Assembly (NCBI GenBank): GCA_947000775.1
Contig: CAMQGK010000318.1
Coordinates: forward strand, 2,231,501 to 2,295,500
Reading direction: 5' to 3'
From: Pterois miles
Lineage: Eukaryota > Chordata > Actinopteri > Perciformes > Scorpaenidae
DNA: 64,000 nucleotides
Each line of letters begins with the position of its first letter. The first letter of the stretch is position 1. The notes under the pieces were generated by a model. It was not told the origin of the DNA. It saw only the letters and a program-made list of their open reading frames with translations, and searched no databases. Positions 50,557-60,500 of the stretch are shown here, in pieces. Made by a program: the position numbers and the translations under genes.

Positions 50557-51741
50557 TATATATATCCTATATATAATATATATCCTGGATACTGGACTAC
50601 CTCACAAACTGCCCACAGTATGTGAGGACACGGGACTTCACCTCTGACACCGTGGTCTGCAGTGTGGGGGCCCCGCACGGAACCGTTCTGGCTCCGTTCC
50701 TCTTCACGCTTTACACTGCAGACTTGTCCTACAACTCACCAACCTGTCACCTGCAGAAGTTCTCTGACGACTCTGCTATCGTCGGCCTCATCACTGATGG
50801 GGACGATGGGGAGTACAGAGAACTTTCCCAGGACTTCGTGGACTGGTGCCTGCGAAACCACCTCCAAATCAATGCAGGGAAAACTAAAAAGCTGGTGGTG
50901 GATTTCCGGAGGCAAACTCATCCCCCTCCAACACTGGTGAACATCCAGGGATCAGACATTGAGATGGTGACATCTTATAAATACCTGGGTGTTCACCTGA
51001 AAAATAAACTGGAGTGGACAACAAATTCCTCTGCACTCCATAAAAAACGCCAGAGCAGACTGTATCTGCTCAGGAGACTGAGGTCTTTTGGAGTGCAGGG
51101 GACACTTCTGAAAACATTTTATGACACCGTGGTGGCATCAGCCATATTTTATGGAGTGGTTTGCTGGGGCAGCAGCATCACAGCTGCAGACAGGAAGAGG
51201 CTGGATAAGATTATCAAAAGGGCCAGCTCTGTCCTGGGATGCTCTCTGGACACAGTGCAGGTGGTGGGAGAGAGGAGGACGATGGCTAAGCTGTCATCCA
51301 TGATAGAGAAGGACTCCCACCCCATGAGAGACACCATCAGTGCTCTGGAGAGCTCCTTCAGTGGCAGGCTGCTACACCCTAAGTGTACGAAGGAGCGTTA
51401 CAGAAGGTCCTTCCTGCCTGCAGCTGTTAGACTCCACAACCAGCACTGCTCCCAGTAGACCACATACACATTCACATTCACAACAAACTCACCGGACATA
51501 AATGCAATAAGAACTCATGCAACTATATCATCTGCTCAAATTATAGTAACTGGACAATTATTTAGTGATACGCTGGACATATTTTTGGCTTTACTTTCAA
51601 TTATGTATATATTATTTTAACTGTATTAATACTGTTTTAAAATCCATGCTTCTTGTTTATTGCACTATCCATTTTACTGCTGTAATGTGTGAATTTCTCC
51701 ACTGTGGGACCAATAAAGGAATATCTTATCTTATCTTCTCT
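50557..51741 (+). mobile_element. 5'-truncated LINE, copy 6
   Basis: TATAATA at 50,550-50,556 and 51,742-51,748. The 3' tail is the most regular of the six (ATCTTATCTTATCTTCTC), and the 3' UTR has a small deletion near 51,618. It probably preserves the original tail repeat best. Confidence 0.9.
50577..51458 (+). pseudogene. Partial non-LTR reverse transcriptase, copy 6
   Basis: The intact frame matches copy 1 except for E90K and R125H (numbered from the GTG at 50,622). It has K90 of copies 3 and 4 but T99 of copies 1, 2 and 5, and H125 of copy 5. Confidence 0.88.
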
Positions 51742-54700
51742 TATAATACGACCGTTTTCATGGTTTTTTTAAACTTCAAAAAAATTTGACGTTTTCATCG
51801 AAAAATTTCGACATACTATCTACTATGGCGTTTTTTTGTAAAATTTACCAACATTTCAAGAAATGTCTTCTTTTTACCATAGAATCATTCTACATGCTAT
51901 AATACGACCGTTTTCATGTTTTTTTTCAACATCAAAAAAATTTGACGTTTTCATCAAAAAATTTCGACATACGATATTATGCCGTTTTTTTGTAAAATTT
52001 CCCAACATTTCACGAAATGACTTTTGCTCACCATAGAATCATTCTACATGCTACAATACGACAGTTTTCATGTTTTTTTTTCAATTTCACAAAAAATTAA
52101 CGTTTTCATCGAAAAATTTCGACATACTATACTATGTTGTTTTTTTTGTAAAATTTTCCAACATTTCACGAAATGAGTTTTGCTCACCATGGAATCATTC
52201 TACATGCTACAATACGACCGTTTTCATGTTTTTTTTCAAGTTAAAAAAAATTGATGTTTTCATCGAAAAATTTCGACATACTATACTATGGCGTTTTTTT
52301 GTAAAATTTTCCAACATTTCACGAAATGAGTTTTACTCACCATAGAATCATTCTACATGCTACAATACGACATCTTTCATGTTTTTTTTTCAATTTCAAA
52401 AAAAATTAACGTTTTCATCGAAAAATTTCGACATACTATACTATGTTGTTTTTTTTGTAAAATTTTCCAACATTTCACGAAATGAGTTTTGCTCACCATG
52501 GAATCATTCTACATGCTACAATACGACCGTTTTCATGTTTTTTTTCAAGTTAAAAAAAATTGATGTTTTCATCGAAAAATTTCGACATACTATACTATGG
52601 CGTTTTTTTGTAAAATTTTCCAACATTTCACGAAATGAGTTTTGCTCACCATAGAATCATTCTACATGCTATAATACGACCCTTTTCGTGTTTTTTTTCA
52701 ACTTCAAAAAATTTTGACGTTTTCATCAAAAAATTTCGACATACGATATTATGCCGTTTTTTTGTAAAATTTCCCAACATTTCACGAAATGACTTTTGCT
52801 CACCATAGAATCATTCTACATGCTACAATACGACAGTTTTCATGTTTTTTTTCAATTTCAAAAAAAATTAACGTTTTCAACGAAAAATTTCGACATACTA
52901 TACTATGTTGTTTTTTTTGTAAAATTTTCCAACATTTCACGAAATGAGTTTTGCTCACCATGGAATCATTCTACATGCTACAATACGACCGTTTTCATGT
53001 TTTTTTTCCAAGTTAAAAAAAATTGATGTTTTCATCGAAAAATTTCGACATACTATACTATGGCGTTTTTTTGTAAAATTTTCCAACATTTCACGAAATG
53101 AGTTTTGCTCACCATGGAATCATTCTACATGCTATAATACAACCGTTTTCATGTTTTTTTCCAACATCAAAAAAATTAGACGTTTTCATGGAAAAATTTC
53201 GACATACTATACTATGTTGTTTTTTTTGCAAAATTTTCCAACATTTCACGAAATGACTTTTGCTCACCATAAATTCATTCTACATGCTATACTATGACTG
53301 TTTTCATGTTGTTTTTCAACTTCAAAAAAATTTGACGTTTTCATCAAAACATTTCGACATACTATACTATGGCGTTTTTTTGTCAAATTTTCCAACATTT
53401 CACGAAATGACTTTTGCTCACCATAGAATTATTCTACATGCTATAATACGACAGTTTTCATGTTTTTTTTCAATTTCAAAAAAATTCGACGTTTTCATCG
53501 AAAAATTTCGACATACTATACTATGGCGTTTTTTTGTAAAATGTCCCAACATTTCACGAAATGACTTTTGCTCACCATAAAATCATTCTACATGCTACAA
53601 TACGACCGTTTTCATGTTTTTTTTCAACATCAAAAAAATTTGACGTTTTCATGGAAAAATTTCGACATACTATACTATGGCGTTTTTTTTGTAAAATTTT
53701 CCAACATTTCACGAAATGAGTTTTGCTCACCATAGATTCATTCTACATGCTATACGATGACTGTTTTCATGTTTTTTTTCAACTTCAAAAAAATTTGACA
53801 TTTTCATCGAAAAATTTCGACATACTATACTATGGCGTTTTTTTGTAAAATTTTCCAACATTTCACAAAATGACTTTTGCTCACCATAGAATCATTCTAC
53901 ATGCTACAACACGACCGTTTTCATGTTTTTTTTCAAGTTAAAAAAATTAGACGTTTTCATGGAAAAATTTCGACATACTATACTATGTTGTTTTTTTTGC
54001 AAAATTTTCCAACATTTCACGAAATGACTTTTGCTCACCATAGATTCATTCTACATGCTATACTATGACTGTTTTCATGTTTTTTTTCAACTTCAAAAAA
54101 ATTTGACATTTTCATCGAAAAATTTCGACATACTATACTATGGCGTTTTTTTGTAAAATTTTCCAACATTTCACAAAATGACTTTTGCTCACCATAGAAT
54201 CATTCTACATGCTACAATACGACCGTTTTCATGTTTTTTTTCAAGTTAAAAAAATTAGACGTTTTCATGGAAAAATTTCGACATACTATACTATGTTGTT
54301 TTTTTTGCAAAATTTTCCAACATTTCACGAAATGACTTTTGCTCACCATAAATTCATTCTACATGCTATACTATGACTGTTTTCATGTTTTTTTTCAACT
54401 TCAAAAAAATTTGACGTTTTCATCAAAACATTTCGACATACTATACTATGGCGTTTTTTTGTCAAATTTTCCAACATTTCACGAAATGACTTTTGCTCAC
54501 CATAGAATTATTCTACATGCTATAATACGATCGTTTTCATGTTTTTTTTCAATTTCAAAAAAATTCGACGTTTTCATCGAAAAATTTCGACATACTATAC
54601 TATGGCGTTTTTTTGTCAAATTTTCCAACATTTCACGAAATGACTTTTGCTCACCATAGAATCATTCTACATGCTATAAGACTATCGTTTTCATGTTTTT

Positions 54701-55916
54701 TTTCAATTTCAAAAAAATTCGACGTTTTCATCGAAAAATTTCGACATACTATACTATGGCGTTTTTTTGTAAAATGTCCCAACATTTCACGAAATGACTT
54801 TTGCTCACCATAAAATCATTCTACATGCTACAATACGACCGTTTTCATGTTTTTTTTCAACATCAAAAAAATTTGACGTTTTCATGGAAAAATTTCGACA
54901 TACTATACTATGGCGTTTTTTTTGTAAAATTTTCCAACATTTCACGAAATGAGTTTTGCTCACCATAGATTCATTCTACATGCTATACGATGACTGTTTT
55001 CATGTTTTTTTTCAACTTCAAAAAAATTTGACATTTTCATCGAAAAATTTCGACATACTATACTATGGCGTTTTTTTTGTAAAATTTTCCAACATTTCAC
55101 GAAATGAGTTTTGCTCACCATGGAATCATTCTACATGCTATAATACAACCGTTTTCATGTTTTTTTCCAACATCAAAAAAATTAGACGTTTTCATGGAAA
55201 AATTTCGACATACTATACTATGTTGTTTTTTTTGCAAAATTTTCCAACATTTCACGAAATGACTTTTGCTCACCATAAATTCATTCTACATGCTATACTA
55301 TGACTGTTTTCATGTTTTTTTTCAACTTCAAAAAAATTTGACGTTTTCATCAAAACATTTCGACATACTATACTATGGCGTTTTTTTGTCAAATTTTCCA
55401 ACATTTCACGAAATGACTTTTGCTCACCATAGAATTATTCTACATGCTATAATACGATCGTTTTCATGTTTTTTTTCAATTTCAAAAAAATTCGACGTTT
55501 TCATCGAAAAATTTCGACATACTATACTATGGCGTTTTTTTGTCAAATTTTCCAACATTTCACGAAATGACTTTTGCTCACCATAGAATCATTCTACATG
55601 CTATAAGACTATCGTTTTCATGTTTTTTTTCAATTTCAAAAAAATTCGACGTTTTCATCGAAAAATTTCGACATACTATACTATGGCGTTTTTTTGTAAA
55701 ATGTCCCAACATTTCACGAAATGACTTTTGCTCACCATGGAATCATTCTACATGCTATAATATGGTCGTTTTCATGGTCTTTTCCAACATCAAAAAAATT
55801 TGACGTTTTCATCGAAAAATTTCGACATACTATACTATGGCGTTTTTTTGTAAAATTTTCCAACATTTCACGAAATGAGTTTTGCTCACCATAGAATCAT
55901 TCTACATGCTATAATA
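51742..55916 (+). repeat. 155-bp satellite array, segment 7, distinct subfamily
   Basis: About 27 monomers that differ from those further left: TTTTTCAATTTC or CAAGTTAAAAAAAATTG replace TTTCAACATCAAAAAAATTTG, CTACAATACGAC is common, and GTCAAATTTTCC occurs. Local higher-order repeats recur: 52,070-52,345 with 52,379-52,654, and a block at 53,260, 54,339 and 55,266. No LINE interrupts it. Confidence 0.93.
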
Positions 55917-56846
55917 CAATTTCATCCCGGGCCACATAAGCATTATCGCTGCCCTCAAAGGGCCGGTTGTAATTATAAGACTACCGGTACATAAATATAT
56001 CTACTCTTGATCATTTTACCATATTGCCTCTGCATTTGATTATTATTAGTTTTAGTAATAACTTATTCATTAACTACCTCTGAAGACAAAAAGTGGGTAA
56101 AACAATTCCGTAAATATGTTTAGAACTACAAATGAACTTTCTTCTGTCAGTTCTGTTTTTTGTTTTTTTTAATACCACAATTCAACCCTCCTCCTTTATC
56201 CAGGCTTGGGACCAGCAAAAGTGATCCAAAGGGGACACTCTGGCGGAGTAACTTCTCTTTTTCCCTATATTTTTAAATTCAGGGTTTGATTCCCAAAATT
56301 TTACATTTACATCAGCCAGCGGCGGCTTTGTGCATGCGTGATTCATTCAGTCTGGATGCGAAGGGGTGAACAGAGACTGCAGCTAGGAGGGACTGCTGAC
56401 GAGGACTGTGCCGCTTGTGACTGCTTTAGGACTGGGGAGGGGTCCACGACAGCACCCGCTGCTCGTTGAGAAGAGGATGAACGATACCTGCTTTCATGAG
56501 AGTCTCCAAAAGTCTCCAGTAACACCAGCAAAACTCGTTAGATTTGTCGCTAATTTCTTACTTGAAAGAGGGGTCGAGGGGGTCTGAAAACTGGCTAAAT
56601 ATAGCGATGAGTCGCTAAATTGGCAACACTGCGCTGCTGCTGGAAACCGCTGAGACTGAGACGCTACAGTGCGCATGTCAAAAAATCAAGATGCATCGTG
56701 GGACATGCAGTTTAAGGACACTACTTCTGTGAAGCGGCACAGAATTGAATGATATGCATTCCATATTCTTTGCGAGCCCTCGCGGGCCACATAAGATGAG
56801 GTGGCGGGACAGATTTGGCCCACGGGCCTTGAGTTTGACACATGTG
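55917..56846 (+). mobile_element. hAT-like nonautonomous element H2, 930 bp
   Basis: Same family and orientation as H1. The left 16 bp or so of the terminal inverted repeat (CAGGGGCATCAAACTC) is missing, and CAATTTCATCCCGGGCC follows satellite directly. A 3-bp CAA is shared at the joint. The right terminus TTGAGTTTGACACATGTG is intact and abuts TTAGGG-like DNA. It carries about 250 bp absent from H1 (56,243-56,496), including GGCGGCTTTGTGCATGCG. No transposase motif is visible. The small minus-strand frames (56,343-56,676) are not genes. Confidence 0.75.
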
Positions 56847-57160
56847 GGTTAGGGTTTAGGGTTAGGGTTCGGGGCTAGGGTTAGGGTTTAGGGGTTACGG
56901 GTTAGGGTTTAGGGTTTAGGGTTAGGGGTTAGGGTTTAGGGTTAGGGGTAGGGTTTAGGGATTAGGGGTTAGGGTTTAGGGTTTAGGGTTTAGCGTTAGG
57001 GGTAGGGTTTAGGGTTAGGGGTAGGGTTTAGGGATTAGGGTTAGGGGTAGGGTTTAGGGATTAGGGTTAGGGTTAGGCATCAGGGGTTAGGGTTAGGGGT
57101 TAGCGTTTAGGGTTAGGGTTAGGGGTTAGGGGTTACGGGTTAGGGGGTTTGGGTAGGGGA
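56847..57160 (+). repeat. Degenerate telomere-like TTAGGG run, right
   Basis: About 310 bp of TTAGGG, TTTAGGG and TTAGGGG variants, in the same orientation as the left run. It begins GGTTAGGG directly at the right end of H2. Confidence 0.9.
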
Positions 57161-57556
57161 AATAATCCTTTCTCTGAAAGGGGAAAGGGGGAGCACTGGC
57201 CTTCCGCCAATGCGACTCCCCATACACCTGGCCCCCTCTTGGCTGACCGTGGTCCAGCCATTGTCTATAATTGGACTTAATAAAAGAATCAAATAAAATG
57301 AAAAGCAAACAACTAAGGGCGCTTCCTCACTGGGAAGGATTAACCAGTTTTATAAATGGAGAAATTAAAATATATAATATAATAATAATAAATAAATATA
57401 ATACAATGAAGTATGTATTATTATTATTATTATTAATATAATAAATAGTGTGCCAACACAACATTTCAGTCCTAATGGACCTTCATCAGGTGCACAGCAC
57501 ACTAGAATACACGCAAAAACTGGCTGTGTGGAGAGGGCAGCTGGCTCTATGCAGGT
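57161..57556 (-). mobile_element. Unclassified insertion between TTAGGG run and array
   Basis: About 400 bp of non-array DNA. Read on the minus strand it contains CTGATGAAGGTCCATTAGGA followed by CTGAAATGTTGTGTTGGC, a motif pair I recall from a common fish interspersed repeat. An AT-rich (AAT/TTA)n stretch lies at 57,370-57,445. The left 130 bp are GC-richer and unrecognised. No gene. Confidence 0.4.
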
Positions 57557-60500
57557 CGAAAAAATTGTCATAGTATAGCATGTTGAAAAAAAATGAAAAA
57601 ACTTATAGTATAGTATGTCAAAAAAATGTCATAGTTTAGTATGCTGAAAAAATGAAAAAAGTCATAGTATAGGATGTCGAAAAGTCATAGTATAGCATTT
57701 CAAAAAAAGTGCTAGCAAAGTCTTAGTATATGTCGTTGAAAAAAACTGATAAAAAGTCACAGTGTAATATCTCAAAAAAATGTGATATTATTGTATGTCG
57801 AAAAAATGAAAAAAGTCATATTATACTATGTCGAAAAAAGTCATAGTATAGCATGTCAAAAAAATTGAAAAAAGTAATTGTATTGTATGCCAAAAAAATT
57901 GTAATAGTATAGCATGTCGAAAAAATGAAAAAAGTCATAGTATAGCATGTCGAAAAAAATGAAAAAAGTCATAGTATAGTATATCAAAAAAATATCATAG
58001 TATAGTATGTCATAAAAAATGTCATAGTATAGTATGTCGAGAAAAGTCAAAGTATAGCATTTCAAAAAAATTGAAAAAAAACTCAGTATAGTATGTCGAA
58101 AAAAGTCATAGTACAGCATTTTGAAAAAAATGTCATAGTGTCGTATGTCGAAAAATATGTCATAGAATTGTATGTTGAAAAAAAATTGATAAAAAGTAAT
58201 AAATAATATAATAATAATAATAAAAATAATAATAAAATAATAATAAAATAATATAGTATGTCGAAAAAAAGATCATAGTATAGCATGTCAAAAAATAAAT
58301 TGTCATAGTATGGCATGTCGAAAAAAATGAAAAAAATCATAGTTTAGTATGTCGAAAAAAGTGCTCACAAAGTCTTAGTATAGGTGGTTGAAAAAAATTG
58401 ATAAAAAGTCATAGTATAGTATGTCGAAAAAACTGTCATAGTATAGTACGTTGAAAAAAATGAAAAAAAGTCATAGTATAGTATGTCGAAAAAATGAAAA
58501 AAGTCAGAGTATAGCATGTCGAAAAAAATGTTGTAGTATAGCATGTCGAAAAAAAAATTAAAAAGTTATAGTATAGTATATAGAAAAAAATGTCATAGTA
58601 TAGTATGTCAAAAAATTGAAAAAAGTCATAGTATAGTGTGTCGAAAAAATTGAAAAAAGTCATAGTATAGCATGTCGAAAAAAATGTTATAGCATAGTAT
58701 GTTGAAAAAAATGTCATGATAAAGTAAGTTGAAAAAAATGAAAAAAATCATAGTATAGTATGTCGAAAAACGTCATAGTATAGCATGTCAAAAAAATTGA
58801 AAAAAGTCATAGTATAGTATGTCGCAAAAAATGAAAAAAAGTCATAGTATAGTATGTCGAAAAAATGAAAAAAAGTCAGAGTATAGCATGTCGAAAAAAA
58901 TGTTGTAGTATAGCATGTCGAAAAAAAAATTAAAAAGTTATAGTATAGTATATAGAAAAAAATGTCATAGTATAGTATGTCAAAAAATTGAAAAAAGTCA
59001 TAGTATAGTGTGTCGAAAAAATTGAAAAAAGTCATAGTATAGCATGTCGAAAAAAATGTTATAGCATAGTATGTTGAAAAAAATGTCATGATAAAGTAAG
59101 TTGAAAAAAATGAAAAAAATCATAGTATAGTATGTCGAAAAACGTCATAGTATAGCATGTCAAAAAAATTGAAAAAAGTCATAGTATAGTATGTCAAAAA
59201 AAATTAAAAACTGTCATAGTATAGGTGGTTGAAAAAAATTGATAAAAAGTCAGAGTATAGTATGTCGAAAAAATTGCCATAGTATAGCATGTTGAAAAAA
59301 ATGAAAAAGAGTCACAGTATAGCATGTCGAAAAAAATGAAAAAAGTCATAGCATAGTATGTCGCAAAAAATGAAAAAAAGTCATAGTATAGTATGTCAAA
59401 AAATTGTCATAATATAGCATGTCGAAAAAAATGAAAAAAGTCAATATAGTATGTCGAAAAAAGTGCTAATAAAGTCTAATTAAAGGATGTTGAAAAAAAA
59501 TTGATAAAAAGTCATAGTATAGTATGTCGAAAAAATTGCCATAGTATAGCATGTTGAAAAAATGAAAAAAAGTCATAGTATATCATGTCCAAAAAAATGA
59601 AAAAAGTCTATATAGTATGTCGAAAAAATTTGTTGTATAGCCTGTCGGAAAAAGTGCTAATAAAGTCTAATGTCATAGTATAGCATGTCGAAAAAAATTG
59701 ATAGCATAGTATGTCGAAAAAGTTATCGTATAGCATGTCAAAAAATGAAAAAGTCATAGTATATCATGTCCAAAAAAATGAAAAAAGTCAATATAGTATG
59801 TCGAAAAAATTTGTTGTATAGCCTGTCGAAAAAAGTGCTAATAAAGTGTAATTAAAGGATGTTGAAAAAAATTGATAAAAAGTCACAGTATAGCATGTCG
59901 AAAAAAATGAAAAAAGTCATAGCATAGTACGTCGCAAAAAATGAAAAAAAGTCATAGCATAGTATGTCGAAAAAATTGTCATAATATAGCATGTCAAAAA
60001 AATTGAAAAAAAGTCAGTATAATATGTCAAAAAAGATGTCATAGAACAGCATGTTGAAAAAAACTTGTTAAAAAGTCACAGTATAGTACGTCAAAAAAAA
60101 ATCATAGTATAGTATGTCGTAAAAAATGTCATAGTATAGCATGTCGAAAAAAATCATAGTATAGTATGTCGTAACAAATGTCATAATATAGCATATCGAA
60201 AAAAATTGATAGCATAGTATGTCGAAAAAGTTATCGTATAGCATGTCAAAAAATGAAAAAAGTCATAGTATATCATGTCCAAAAAAAATGAAAAAAGTCA
60301 ATATAGTATGTCGAAAAAATTCGTTGTATAGCCTGTCGAAAAAAGTGCTAATAAAGTCTAATTAAAGGATGTTGAAAAAAATTGATAAAAAGTCAAAGTA
60401 TAGTAAGTCGAAAAATGTTACAGTATAGTATGTCGAAAAAGTAAAAAAAACATAGTATAGTACGTCGAAAAAAGTCATAGTATAGCATGTCAAAAAAATT

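Noticed and set aside
18306..55916. Dozens of 60-127-codon open frames on both strands with shared peptides (such as FHVFFQ and KFRHTIL)
   Set aside because: They are translations of the 155-bp satellite. The monomer length is not a multiple of three, frames drift with indels, both strands give frames, and no start context or protein motif is present.
18306..55916. CRISPR-like repeat-spacer structure
   Set aside because: Whole monomers repeat with no unique spacers, the unit is about 155 bp, and the DNA is vertebrate.
17494..57160. End-to-end chromosome fusion as the origin of the two TTAGGG runs
   Set aside because: Both runs are on the same strand, and the hAT ends suggest one run split by later growth. 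A fusion would give opposing orientations. Kept only as a minor alternative.
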